Shown: piece after piece, positions 1-9,800 of the stretch
Position numbering within the stretch: position 1 is the first letter of the stretch
Layout: every line of letters starts with the position of its first letter
Source of the DNA: Acidobacteriota bacterium
Lineage (GTDB): Bacteria; Acidobacteriota; Thermoanaerobaculia; Multivoradales; JAHZIX01
Assembly: GCA_034211275.1 (NCBI GenBank)
Contig: JAXHTF010000049.1
Coordinates: forward strand, 1 to 35,951
Direction: 5' to 3'
Length of the DNA stretch: 35,951 bases
Made by a program: the position numbers and the translations under genes
Notes under the pieces: generated by a model
Seen by the model: only the letters and a program-made list of their open reading frames with translations
Told to the model about the DNA's origin: nothing
Databases searched by the model: none

Positions 1-1
1 G

Positions 2-103
2 GCGGGCGTGCTGGTCACCGAGGAGACCCGCATGGCCAAGTCCGAGCGCGGTGCGGGCGGGTCGCCCGGACCGCATGGAACGAAGGAGGAAAACCGTGAG
101 TGA
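2..103 (+). CDS. 3' end of an unidentified plus-strand gene (partial)
   Basis: Open from the window edge to a TGA at 101-103, giving about 33 residues that begin AGVLVTEETRMAKSER and end TKEENRE. The product is not recognised. It is treated as real because its stop overlaps a well-formed start (GTG at 96) behind a GGAGGA Shine-Dalgarno at about 85-90, the usual arrangement of translationally coupled operon genes. It runs opposite to the M16 peptidase gene whose 3' end is read through this same DNA. Only one of the two can be native here, so a junction is suspected near 165. Confidence 0.35.
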   Translation, partial: AGVLVTEETRMAKSERGAGGSPGPHGTKEENRE

Positions 104-2534
104 TACAGGCAAGCGCGACAAGGGCATCGCCCTGTTCAAGAAGCTGACCGAGGGCCAGGAGCAGATTTCCTACCAGCACGAAGGTGAAGTCGCCGGCGTC
201 GGCGAAGCGGCGGCGATAGAAGTCGTAGGCGGCGTCCGCATCCAGATGATCCAGGGTCTCCGGGCTCACCGGCTGACGGCGGGGATGGTCACCGCCGAGG
301 CGTAGCAACCACTCGTCCTCGAAGACCGCCGCCGGCTCCGCCCGGCGATTCTCCAAGAGCGGCCGCATGCGGTTGACGAAGGAGGCCAGGGCCTGGGGAT
401 CCTTGCGCGGGGCGGTGAAGCGGAGATAGGTCAGCTGCAGCAGCGTCTCCAGGTCGCTGGCGGCGGCGCTGCCGGTGACGCCTTCCTCGAGCTCCGAGAT
501 GAAGGTGCCTGCCTGGGCGACGGTGCCCGCCAGGACCTTGTCCAGCTCACCGCGGTCGAACTCTCCCAAGCCGCCCAGACCCATGGCCTCGGCAGCGAAG
601 CTGGCGGAGACGAACTCCTCCTCCGAGGCCAGGGAATGGCCGCCGGGGCTGAAGCCCGAGAGCAGGATCTCGTCGTTCTGGAAGTCCGTGGGCTTGAGGA
701 TCACCCGCGCGCCGTTGCCCAGCTGGAGGATGGTCAGGCCCAGCTCCGGCAGCGTCTCGGTGGCCGTCAGGGTGCCACCGGTGGGGACGGAGGCGAGGAG
801 GGGGCGATCCGGGGTGGTGTCGACGTAGGGCTCGATGGTCCGTTGCTGGACCCGCTGGAAGACCGCCAGCAGCGCTTCGCGGTCCGGCAGGCCAGCTTCT
901 TCCGATGCCTCCGGTTCCGGACCACTGACCAAGATCACCCGACCCGGGTCCTCGACCTCCGACTCGTCCTCCGGATCCATCCCGTCCTCCGGATCCATAC
1001 CGGCGAGGCGCAGGTCTTCCAGGGTGAGGGTGGGCAGCAGAGCGCGCACCAGCTCCAGCTCCGTCTCGACGCCGGGGCTGGGGTCGCCGGTGAGGAAGTG
1101 GTCGACATAGCCGGGCACCAGGCCGGCGGAGCTGCGGCGGTCCCGTTCTTCGTAGGCTTGTTCGTAGAGCCGCAGCAGGTCTTTGGCCACCCGCTCCAGC
1201 TCCGTCTCGGTGAAGCCGTGGCGCCGGGCGCGCTCGATCTCCACCAGCAGCGCCTCCAGCCCGCTCTCCACCGCTCCCGCCCGCACTCCCGCCAGCTGGG
1301 CTTCTACCCGCTGGCCCCGCACCAACTCGAGGGTCGTGCTCTGGGCCCACAGGAAGGGTGGGTCGGTCTGGCGGCTGATCTCTGTCAGGCGCTGGCCCAG
1401 AAGGCTGTGGCGCAGTAGCTCCGCCAGCTCCCGACGGTAGTCTTGGCGGGTGTCGAGACGCAGGGGAGGGCGGCGAGTGTAGACGGCGATCTGGGTGCTG
1501 GTGAGCTCCGGGTCGGTGACGGCGGAGAAGAGGGTTTCTTCGGGGGCGGGCACTGCCACCGTCGGTCTCGGCGGCGCGTCCTCCGGGCCCCAGGGCGCGG
1601 AGAAACGCTGCCGGATCTCTTCCACCATGGTCTCGGGCTCGAAGTCTCCCACCGCCACCACCGCCATCAGCTCGGGGCGGTACCAGCGGCGGTAGAAAGC
1701 CCGGAGCTGCTCGGCATCGACGGCTCGGATGCTCTCCGGGTCGCCGATGGGCAGGCGCTCGGCGTAGAGAGAGTCGCGGAAGAGCAAGGGCAACTGCTGC
1801 TCCCGCAGCCGGGAGGAGACCCCCAGGCCGCTGCGCCACTCCTCGAGCACCACGCCCTTCTCCTGCTCGACCTCCTCCGAATCGAAGCGGATCCCCTGGG
1901 CCCACTCATGCAGCACCTCCAGGGCTGTTTCCAAAGTCTGCTCATCGTCGGTGGGAACGGTGAGGGCGTAGACGGTTTCATCGAAGGAAGTGGTGGCGTT
2001 GAGGTCGGCGCCGAAGCGCATGCCCAGGGATTCGACGAAGCTCACCAGCTCCTGGTGCTCGAAGCGCTCGGTGCCGTTGAAGGCCATGTGCTCGACGAAG
2101 TGGGCGAGGCCGCGCTCGTCCTCGGCTTCCAGCACCGATCCGGCGTTGACCACCAACCGCAGCTCCGCCCGCGCCTCGGGCTTGGGATTGGCCCGGACGT
2201 AGAAGGCGAGACCGTTGTCGAGACGGCCGTGAAGGACCTGGGAGTCGAGCTCCGGCAGGGGAGCACTCTCGGTTGCTTCCTCGGAGGACGAGACTGGTTC
2301 TTCGGAGGACGAGACCGGGACCCACTCTTCCGTCAGCGGCTCGGTCTGGGACGGCGGCTCCGAGAGGCTGGCGCAGCCGCTCACCAGGAGGAGCGTTGCC
2401 AGGGCCCAGGAAGCGAGGATCTGGCCAGCAAGGATCCGTCTAGCTAGCGGCTGCCACCGCGGGCGAGGGACGTCAGGGGCAGTGGACGGTCGGAGAGCGA
2501 CGGGGTGCAGGTGGCGTGGGCTCATGGTCGCCAT
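15..2534 (-). CDS. M16 (pitrilysin/PqqL-like) zinc metallopeptidase lipoprotein, C-terminus lost at a junction
   Basis: M16 peptidases are clam-shaped zinc proteases that degrade peptides, here probably in the periplasm. The inverted zinc motif HFVEH is seen, followed about 75 residues later by the third ligand Glu in EQEKG, as the family requires. A membrane segment ending LLLVSGC is a lipobox, so the protein is probably a lipoprotein. A second M16-like half starts around the segment LPELGLTILQLGNG. Homology-like sequence stops at FTFVLVGN (about base 165-190). The remaining 49 or so residues have an unrelated composition because the frame crosses into plus-strand genes. PqqL-type proteins usually run past 900 residues, so the end of the second domain is missing. 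The start is uncertain: GTG 2543, ATG 2534 and ATG 2525 are all possible and none has a clear ribosome-binding site. Confidence 0.85.
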   Translation of the reverse strand: MATMSPRHLHPVALRPSTAPDVPRPRWQPLARRILAGQILASWALATLLLVSGCASLSEPPSQTEPLTEEWVPVSSSEEPVSSSEEATESAPLPELDSQVLHGRLDNGLAFYVRANPKPEARAELRLVVNAGSVLEAEDERGLAHFVEHMAFNGTERFEHQELVSFVESLGMRFGADLNATTSFDETVYALTVPTDDEQTLETALEVLHEWAQGIRFDSEEVEQEKGVVLEEWRSGLGVSSRLREQQLPLLFRDSLYAERLPIGDPESIRAVDAEQLRAFYRRWYRPELMAVVAVGDFEPETMVEEIRQRFSAPWGPEDAPPRPTVAVPAPEETLFSAVTDPELTSTQIAVYTRRPPLRLDTRQDYRRELAELLRHSLLGQRLTEISRQTDPPFLWAQSTTLELVRGQRVEAQLAGVRAGAVESGLEALLVEIERARRHGFTETELERVAKDLLRLYEQAYEERDRRSSAGLVPGYVDHFLTGDPSPGVETELELVRALLPTLTLEDLRLAGMDPEDGMDPEDESEVEDPGRVILVSGPEPEASEEAGLPDREALLAVFQRVQQRTIEPYVDTTPDRPLLASVPTGGTLTATETLPELGLTILQLGNGARVILKPTDFQNDEILLSGFSPGGHSLASEEEFVSASFAAEAMGLGGLGEFDRGELDKVLAGTVAQAGTFISELEEGVTGSAAASDLETLLQLTYLRFTAPRKDPQALASFVNRMRPLLENRRAEPAAVFEDEWLLRLGGDHPRRQPVSPETLDHLDADAAYDFYRRRFADAGDFTFVLVGNLLLALGQLLEQGDALVALACITHGFPPSFHAVRATRPHRARTWPCGSPR
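96..305 (+). pseudogene. 5' start of an unidentified plus-strand gene, cut by a junction near base 165
   Basis: GTG at 96-98 lies a few bases after a GGAGGA ribosome-binding site and overlaps the stop of the preceding frame. The first 24 or so residues (VSDTGKRDKGIALFKKL, then TEGQEQ) look like a genuine soluble-protein N-terminus. From about base 165 onward the frame is merely antisense to the M16 peptidase gene and runs out at 305. The gene therefore appears to be the 5' remnant of an operon gene whose body has been replaced by M16 sequence. I do not recognise the family from this short piece. Confidence 0.3.
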
Positions 2535-2641
2535 GCATACCACGTCTGGGCGCGGGGTGGCAGCACGGGATATGCTTCCGCCGCCACGGTCGCCGGAATC
2601 TTCGGCGACGACGGCGGGAATTCGGCTCGAGAGGAGAGAGC

Positions 2642-3259
2642 ATGGTGGACAAGGGCATCGGCTGCGGTTTTTCTCTTCGTTCTCCTGGGGGATGGCGAAG
2701 AGCGGTGCTCGGATTGTGCCTGCTCCTCGGGATCTCGGGAGTTGGGGCCTCTGTGGCCGAGATGGCAGAAGCCGCTCAGCCAGGCCCCACGACGGTGATC
2801 CTGGTGCGCCATGCCGAGAAGGCCGCCGAGCCTCGCCGCGACCCGCCCCTCACCGCCCAGGGGGAGGCTCGGGCGCGCTGGCTGGGGGAAGTTCTCTCCC
2901 GCGCCGAGGTCGGGCACATTTACTCCACGGACACCCTGCGCACCCGCTCCACAGCCGGGCTGATGGCGGAAGCCTTGGGGTTGGAGGTGACGGTGCTGCC
3001 GCCGCGGGATCTGGAGGCCATGGCGGTGGCGCTACGCTCCCATCCCGGGGAGGTGGTGCTGTCGGTGGGACATAGCAACACCCTCGGACCGCTGGCGGAA
3101 CTGCTGGGAGGGGAGCCCCTGGCGCCCATTGCTGAGGACGACTACGAGGGTTTCTATGTTCTCACCCTCGGCGAGGACGGGGCTTCGACCCTTCCTCTAC
3201 AGCTTTCCCTGCCAGCTCAGAAAGAGCCAGCGCAGAAATCTCCTGCAGCGCAACGCTGA
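2642..3259 (+). CDS. Secreted histidine phosphatase (phosphoglycerate mutase-like, SixA type)
   Basis: Histidine-phosphatase superfamily protein of about 205 residues. The catalytic N-terminal motif is VRHAEK, with His as the phospho-acceptor. A conserved Arg follows in STDTLRTRST and the second catalytic His is in VGHSNTLG. An N-terminal hydrophobic stretch (VLGLCLLLGISGVGAS) predicts a signal peptide and export to the periplasm. The frame is open further upstream, but ATG 2642 is preferred because GGAGAG precedes it and the signal peptide follows directly. The substrate cannot be read from sequence. The gene stands alone, divergent from the M16 gene and about 120 bases before the sulfatase-like operon. 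SixA-like protein phosphohistidine or small-phosphoester activity are both possible. Confidence 0.85.
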   Translation: MVDKGIGCGFSLRSPGGWRRAVLGLCLLLGISGVGASVAEMAEAAQPGPTTVILVRHAEKAAEPRRDPPLTAQGEARARWLGEVLSRAEVGHIYSTDTLRTRSTAGLMAEALGLEVTVLPPRDLEAMAVALRSHPGEVVLSVGHSNTLGPLAELLGGEPLAPIAEDDYEGFYVLTLGEDGASTLPLQLSLPAQKEPAQKSPAAQR

Positions 3260-3378
3260 GCTATGCGGTAGACTCATAGACCCAATGGAGACGCCGGACG
3301 TAGCGATTCCGCTACGGCGGCCCGCTCCCGCCGCTCCCGATCATCCCCATCGAACCCCGATGAGCCCCTAGGAATCCG

Positions 3379-4944
3379 ATGAGACCGTTTTTGTACTCCA
3401 AGCTTTTCTCGCCGGCGCTGGTTCTGGCGCTGCTCCTTCCTCTGCTCGCCACCGCCTGTCGGGACGTCGATCCCGAACCGGTGGTGGAGCCCCTGCCGGC
3501 GCGCAGCAACATTTTGTTGATCACCGTCGACACCCTGCGGGCGGATCATCTGTCCAGCTACGGCTATCCGCGGGAGACCTCGCCGGTCATCGACCGGCTG
3601 GCGGCGGAGGGGGTGCGCTTCGACCAGCCGGCGGTGCAGTGGCCCAAGACCAGCCCGTCCTTCGCGTCCATGTTCACCGCCACCTACCCCAAGGACAACG
3701 GCATGGTGCGACGGGTGGGCGTGCCCTTGCCGTGCAAATTCCACATGCTGGCGGAGGTGCTGCAGGAGCAGGGCTACACCAACCACGCGGTGGTGGCCAA
3801 CGGCGCCCTGGCCAGTGACTTCTACTTCGATCAGGGCTTCGAGACCTATATCGAGACCTGGAAGCTGGAGCCCGGGGACGATGGCCAAGACCCCAACCGC
3901 GCCGAGGCGGTGACGGAGCTGGCGCTGGGCTTGCTCGATCAGCTGGAGAGCTCGGAGCAGCCCTACTTCCTGTGGGTGCACTACCTCGATCCCCACTTCC
4001 CCTACGAGCCGCCGGAGGAAGCCCGGGACCGCTTCCAGAACGACGAGCATTGGTCACCGGAGCCGAAGGTCTTCATCGCCGACAAGCCGACCCAGCAGAT
4101 GATGGGCATCGGTCAGGAGCAGGTCCTGGACGACCGGGACGAGCTGGCCTTCTACGTCGCCCGCTACGACGCCGAGATCCGCTACAACGACCAGCAGATC
4201 GGCCGCCTGCTGGACGCCATGGGGGAGCGCGGGCTGATGGAGAACACCCTGACGGTCTTCACCTCCGATCACGGTGAGTCCCTGGGGGAGCACGGCTACT
4301 ACTTCGACCACGGCCGGTTCAGCTTCCAGACCTGCCTGCGGGTGCCGTTCATCGTGCACTATCCCGGGGTTCTGGAGCCGCGGGTGGACGAAGCCCCGGT
4401 GGAGCTGCTGCACCTGGCGCCGACCCTCCTCGAGGCCGCCGGCGTCGAGTTGCCGGAGGGGCGCTGGATGCAGGGCCGCAGCCTGACCCCGAGGCTGCGG
4501 GGAATGGCTCCGGAGCCGGCGGCCGTCGAGGAAGCCGAGACCGCCTCGGAGAAAGAGGGCGACACGGTCACCGCCGGTGCCTGGCAGCGGCCCCCGGGAC
4601 TGGCCTTCGCCGAGGCGGGTTGGGAAACCCGGGGCAAATGGCAGAAAGTCGTGCGGGATGACCGCTTCAAGCTGGTCTTCGCCCAGACTCGCCCGGAGCA
4701 GCGCTGGATCGGCGGCGAGGGAGTGCGCTTCACCCTCTTCGACCTGCACAACGATCCGGAAGAGACGGAGAACGTCGCCGAGCAATTCCCGGAGGATCTG
4801 GAGCGGCTCAAGCGCGAGCTGGCGCGTTGGAACGGGGCCGAGCCCTTCGACGTGCTGGTGGATCCCGACGAAGAGACCTGCGGTGACCAGCGCTCCATGG
4901 ACGATGAGACGCGCAAACTCTTGGAATCTTTGGGGTACCTCTGA
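3379..4944 (+). CDS. Sulfatase / alkaline-phosphatase-superfamily lipoprotein with Thr at the nucleophile position
   Basis: 521 residues. An N-terminal hydrophobic segment ending LLATAC (Cys27) suggests a lipoprotein. Metal-site motifs of the sulfatase fold are present: Asp51 in ITVDTLRADH, His201/His206 in VHYLDPHFPY, and Asp297-His298 in TSDHGESLGEHG. The nucleophile segment reads PKTSPSFASMFT, so Thr91 occupies the position of the Cys/Ser of the canonical C-x-P-S-R motif and the Arg is Phe. Formylglycine activation, and hence ordinary sulfate-ester hydrolysis, is not expected. Thr nucleophiles are typical of phosphodiesterase or phosphoethanolamine-transferase relatives. The C-terminus ESLGYL is common in bacterial members. 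It is the first gene of an apparent operon with tamA (CTGA overlap) and tamB, which suggests an envelope role. Confidence 0.88.
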   Translation: MRPFLYSKLFSPALVLALLLPLLATACRDVDPEPVVEPLPARSNILLITVDTLRADHLSSYGYPRETSPVIDRLAAEGVRFDQPAVQWPKTSPSFASMFTATYPKDNGMVRRVGVPLPCKFHMLAEVLQEQGYTNHAVVANGALASDFYFDQGFETYIETWKLEPGDDGQDPNRAEAVTELALGLLDQLESSEQPYFLWVHYLDPHFPYEPPEEARDRFQNDEHWSPEPKVFIADKPTQQMMGIGQEQVLDDRDELAFYVARYDAEIRYNDQQIGRLLDAMGERGLMENTLTVFTSDHGESLGEHGYYFDHGRFSFQTCLRVPFIVHYPGVLEPRVDEAPVELLHLAPTLLEAAGVELPEGRWMQGRSLTPRLRGMAPEPAAVEEAETASEKEGDTVTAGAWQRPPGLAFAEAGWETRGKWQKVVRDDRFKLVFAQTRPEQRWIGGEGVRFTLFDLHNDPEETENVAEQFPEDLERLKRELARWNGAEPFDVLVDPDEETCGDQRSMDDETRKLLESLGYL

Positions 4945-6866
4945 TTCTGCGCACCGTTCGACCTCATCTCCCGAACCGGTTTTCCTGGTTCTCGGGAACC
5001 GCGAAGGACGGCGGCAGCCCCGCCCTTGGCCCCTCGGACCCCTCCGCGAGTCGTCGCTGCAGGCGGCTAGCGCCAGGGTTCGCGCTGGCCTGCTGCCTCC
5101 TCTTCACCTTCCTACTGTCCGTTCCCGCCTGGGGTATCGACCTCAAGGTGCGGGTCGAGGGGGTCGACGGGGACCTCAAGCGCAACGTCGAGGCCCTGCT
5201 CTCCATCCGCGGTGTCAAGAATCCGAGTCTCGAAGAGGCGCGTCAGCTGCACTCCCAGGCGCTGGAGGAGATCCGCCGGGCGCTGGAGCCCTTCGGCTAT
5301 TACCGGCCGCGAGTGGAATCGCGGCTGGAGAAGCAGGAGAACGGGGATTGGCTGGCTCGCTACCGGGTGATTCCCGGAGAGCCCGTACGCTTGGAGGAGA
5401 GTGACGTCCGGCTCAGTGGTCCGGGGGCGAACGATCCCGGATTCCAGAGCCTGGTGCGGGACTTCCCGCTCAGCCAGGGTTCGGTGCTCGACCATCAGCG
5501 ATACGAAGCAGGGAAGGAGTCGCTGGTCACCTACGCCCAGCGCACCGGCTACCTGGACGGCGACTTCGAGGCCGCCGAGGTGCGGGTGAACCTGGAGCGC
5601 TACGCGGCGAATCTGGATCTGGCCTTCACCACCGGCCCCCAATATCGTCTCGGGGAGGTGACCTTCCATCAGGATTTCCTCAACGAGAACGTGGTGCGGG
5701 GCTACGTGCTGTGGGAGCCCGGCGACGTTTTCGACTACAGCCGCCTGCTCGGCTTGCAGCGGTCTTTGGGGGATAGCCCGTACTTTCAACGGGTGGAGGT
5801 GGAGCCCCGGCGCGCCGCCGCCAGCGACGAGCGCATCGTGCCCATCGACGTCTTCCTGACCCCCGCCCGGCCCCAGAAGTGGGATCTGGGCCTCGGCTAC
5901 GGCACCGACACCGGCCCCCGCTTCCGCGCCGACCTCCAGCTGCGGCGCATCAACCGCCGGGGACATCGTGGCCATGCGATCTTGAGCGTCTCGAGTATCG
6001 AGCGCACCTTCGAAGGCCGGTATTCCATCCCCGGGCCCTATCCCCGCACCGACGTGCTCTCCTTCTACGCCGGCTATTCCCTGCAGGAGCCGGACCAGAG
6101 CGACAGTGAGAGCTATCTCGTGGGAACCAGCTTCACCCGATCCCGAGGCGGCTGGCGGGAGTCCTACGGCCTGGGATACGAACGCACCAACTTCACCGTC
6201 GGTCCCGACGAAGGCACCGCCCGCCTGCTGATCCCGGAAGTGGCCTGGAAGCGAGTGGAGGCCGACGACCGGCTGCTGCCCAGCGAGGGCTATCTCGCCG
6301 AGATCCGGCTGCGGGGAGCCGACGAATCGGTGCTCTCCGACGCTTCTTTCGGCCAGATTCTGACCCGCGCCAAGGGGGTCTATACGGTGGTCGAGGACGT
6401 TCGGGTGCTGGGCCGTCTGGAGGTCGGGCGGACCTTCACCGGCGACCTGCGGCAGCTGCCGCCGTCGGCCCGGTACTTCGCCGGTGGCGACCGCAGCGTG
6501 CGCGGCTACGGCTACCAGGATCTGGCGCCGTCGGACCCTCAATGCGTGGCCGCGGCTGTGGCGGGCGGCCTCGATCCGGCGGAGCAGGATTGCCTGGTGG
6601 GGGGCAAGGGGTTGATCACCGGCGGTCTGGAAGTGGACTGGCTTTTCTTCGAGCGCTGGGGACGCTGGGGCCTGGCGGCGTTTTGGGATTTCGGCAACGC
6701 CCTCGAGGATCTGGCGCTGGACGATTTCGGTGAGCTCGAGCAGGGGGCTGGAGTCGGGTTGCGCTGGCTGTCACCGGTGGGGCTGGTGCGGCTGGATGTC
6801 GCCGCCGCCATCTCTCGTCCCGGAACGCCGGTGCGCTTCCATTTCAGCGTGGGGCCGGATCTATGA
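4941..6866 (+). CDS. tamA: TamA-like Omp85 outer-membrane assembly factor
   Basis: Outer-membrane member of the translocation and assembly module. Three POTRA-like repeats precede an Omp85 barrel. The first POTRA starts LKVRVEGVDGDLKRNVEALL, which fits TamA, and FGYYRPRVE follows. The barrel carries the diagnostic loop motif GGDRSVRGYGY and ends in a beta-signal-like FHFSVGPDL. The first ATG/GTG/TTG in frame is GTG 5148, but the clear signal peptide (ALACCLLFTFLLSVPAWG) lies upstream of it, in the same open frame from about 4905. The chosen start, CTG 4941, overlaps the sulfatase stop as CTGA, mimicking the usual ATGA coupling; ATT 4944 is an alternative. From GTG the product would have 572 residues and no signal; from CTG it has 641. 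The stop overlaps tamB by ATGA. Confidence 0.88.
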   Translation: MILRTVRPHLPNRFSWFSGTAKDGGSPALGPSDPSASRRCRRLAPGFALACCLLFTFLLSVPAWGIDLKVRVEGVDGDLKRNVEALLSIRGVKNPSLEEARQLHSQALEEIRRALEPFGYYRPRVESRLEKQENGDWLARYRVIPGEPVRLEESDVRLSGPGANDPGFQSLVRDFPLSQGSVLDHQRYEAGKESLVTYAQRTGYLDGDFEAAEVRVNLERYAANLDLAFTTGPQYRLGEVTFHQDFLNENVVRGYVLWEPGDVFDYSRLLGLQRSLGDSPYFQRVEVEPRRAAASDERIVPIDVFLTPARPQKWDLGLGYGTDTGPRFRADLQLRRINRRGHRGHAILSVSSIERTFEGRYSIPGPYPRTDVLSFYAGYSLQEPDQSDSESYLVGTSFTRSRGGWRESYGLGYERTNFTVGPDEGTARLLIPEVAWKRVEADDRLLPSEGYLAEIRLRGADESVLSDASFGQILTRAKGVYTVVEDVRVLGRLEVGRTFTGDLRQLPPSARYFAGGDRSVRGYGYQDLAPSDPQCVAAAVAGGLDPAEQDCLVGGKGLITGGLEVDWLFFERWGRWGLAAFWDFGNALEDLALDDFGELEQGAGVGLRWLSPVGLVRLDVAAAISRPGTPVRFHFSVGPDL

Positions 6867-9800
6867 CCTCCCGCCGCCGCATCTGGCTGCGTCGCCTGCT
6901 CATTGCTCTAGGGCTCGTGGTGTTGGTCGCCGGCCTCGCTTTGGGCTGGCTGTTGGGGACGAGCTCCGGCGCCCGCTGGCTCTTCGCCCAATCCGGCACG
7001 TTGATTCCCGGCAAGGTGACCGTCGGCAGCCTCCAGGGGCCGATCCGTGGTCCCCTGGTGCTGGAGGAGCTCCGTTACAGCACCGACACCCTGACCCTCA
7101 CCGCCCAGCGGGTGGAGCTGGAGTGGCGGCTGCGGGAGCTGCTGGCCAAGCGTCTGGACATCACCCGGCTCTACGCTCGGGGCATCGAGATCACCACCGT
7201 CGACGAGGACGAAGAGCCCTCTCCTCTGCCGGACGTGCGCCTGCCCATCAACATCATCGTTCGCGACGCGGTGGTGGAGTCGTTGACGGTGAGCGGTGAG
7301 CCGCCGGTGATCATCGACCGCATCGAGCTCGAGACCACCGCCGCCGGCAGCGAGGTGGTGGTGGATCGGCTGGAGGTGATGTCGCCGGATCTGGATCTGC
7401 TGGCCTCGGGTCGGGTGGAGCCGGTGGGGGAGTATCCGGTGGATCTGGAGGTCCAGTGGTCGGCGCGGCTGCCGGATCTGCCGCCGCTGGCGGCGGAGGG
7501 CACCCTGGGCGGTGACCTGGAACGACTGCTGGTCAGCCAGCGTCTGAGCCGTCCGGTGGCGTTGACGGTGGACGGTACCTTGACCACTCCCCTGCGGGAT
7601 CTGGCCTTCGAGCTGCAAACGGCCTTCGAGGGGCTGGATCCCGAGGCGCCGGATCTCCAATTCCTGGAGCTGGACCTGCCCCTCACCGACCTGACCGGCG
7701 AGCTACGGCTCGAGGGTGTCGCCGAAGACTTCCGGCTGCAAGGCCGCCTGGCAGCGACCGTCCCGGAAGATGCCGGGGATCTGGGGCGGCTGAGCTCGGA
7801 GCTCGATGTGGGAATTCGCTCCCCCGGGCAGGGGGCTCCCATGGAGGTGTCCATCAGCAGTGCTCGGGTGCGGCCGGCGGGCGGAGCGGGCTCGTTGGAT
7901 GTCCGCGGTGACGTGGTGCTGGAAGAGGCAGCGCGCTTCGATCTGGCGCTGGCCTGGGAAGGGCTGCAGTGGCCCCTGACTCCCGGCGCTCCCGAGGAGG
8001 TGGTGGTGACCACGCCCCAGGGCAGCGCCACCATCGCCGGCACCGCCGAGGAATACCGCCTCACCGCCGAGGCTCGCCTCGAAGGTCCGCAGATTCCGTC
8101 GGGTAGCTGGAGCTTGGCGGGGACCGGGGATCTGGAGGGCTTGAATCTGCGCCCGCTGGAGGGTGAGGTGTTGGGAGGCCGCCTGGGAGCTCGAGGCCGC
8201 TTCGCCTGGTCGCCGCAGGTGCTTTGGGACCTGCAGGTGCGGGGGCAGGGCTTCGATCCCGCGGTGCAATGGCCCGAGCTGCCGGGGACGGTGGCCTTCA
8301 CCGCCGACACCCGGGGCCGCCTGGAGGAGCAGGGGCCGGAGGGCAGGGTGCAGAACCTCCGTCTCACGGGGACGGTGCGCGGCGAGCCGTTGGAGGCTCA
8401 GGGCGCCGTGGTGCTCGCCGGCGGCCAGGTGCGGCTGGATCCCCTGGAGGCCACCTGGGGCGGAGCCAGCGCCCAGGCTTCCGGCCTCACCGGTGGTCCC
8501 TGGGACCTGACCTGGTCGTTGGAGGTTCCCCAGGTGGCCAGTCTGCTGCCGGACCTCGCGGGTTCCCTGAGTGCCCAGGGCACATTGCGCGGCGACGCAG
8601 AGCTGCCCCGGCTGGAGGCCCAGCTGGAAGCCAGCGACCTGGCCTTCGGCGAGATTCGGAGCCAGGGCCTCGAGGTCGAGCTGGAAGGCGACCTGGCGGG
8701 CGGCGCTCCGCTACGAGCGAGCGTTGAGGCCACTGAGCTGTTGCTGGCGGGGCGTAGCTGGGCTGAAGCCGAGGCGCGCCTGGAGGGAGCTCCGGACCAG
8801 CATGGGATAGAGATCTCGGCGGTGGGGAACGACGGCGTGGAGCTTGCCGCCCGGCTGCAGGGCGGGGCCCCGGTGGCGGACTGGCCGTCGCTGCTGTCGG
8901 CGGATTGGAGCGGCGAGGTGCAGGATCTCAGCTACGCCGCCCAGGGCGCTGGACGTTGGGTCCAGCGGTCGGCGGCGGATCTCGCCATCGAGCCGCTGGG
9001 TGGACCTTCGGAGGGCTCTCAGACGGTGCGTCTCGAGGAGTTGTGCCTGGAGGCGGCGAAGCTGCCGCCTACCGCCGCTGATTCTTCCTCCCCTTCTTCT
9101 GCAGCCAGCATAGGCACCTCCCGATTGTGCGTAGAGGGTGCGCTGCAGTCGTTCGCCGGCAACGATGGGGCCGGCGAGGGTGGAACCGCTGGCACGACCA
9201 GCTGGCAGGCAGAGGGCACCCTGTCGGCGGTGCCCCTGGGCTTCCTCTCCCCCTTCCTGCCGCCGGAGGCGGACCTCGAAGGGAGCGTCGAGGGCGACTT
9301 CCGCCTCGCTCTGGAAGGTTCCTCGCCGCTGGAGGCGGAGGTGCGCCTCGATCTCTCCCCGGGTGTTCTGCGATACCAGCTGGACGATCTGATCACCTCG
9401 CGCTTCGGAGCCGGCACGGCGCGGCTGACGGCAGGGGCCGGCGGCATTGAAGGGGAGCTTCAGTTGCCGCTGGAGAAAGACGGGCAGATCCAGGCCCGCT
9501 TCTCCGCCGGCGCCTGGTCTCCGGCAAGCCAGGAGCTCACCGGTTTGGCGGTGAAGGGATCTCTCGATGCGGTGATCCAGGACCTGACCTGGCTGCCGGC
9601 GGTGCTCCCGGACCTGGCGGACACCGGCGGCCGTCTGCGGGCGGAAGCGACTCTCTCCGGCACCCTCGGCTCGCCGGCGTTGGCGGGGGAGGTGCGCCTG
9701 GAGGAGGCCAAGGCCCGGATTCCGACCCTCGGCATCCAGGTGCAGGAGATCACCTTTCTCGCCCGCGGTGATGGTGGGGAGACCTTGCAGCTGGAAGGCA

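Noticed and set aside
3265-3275. TAGACT-type promoter elements (also at 14902) as a shared regulatory motif
   Set aside because: Short and without matching -35 boxes; expected by chance.
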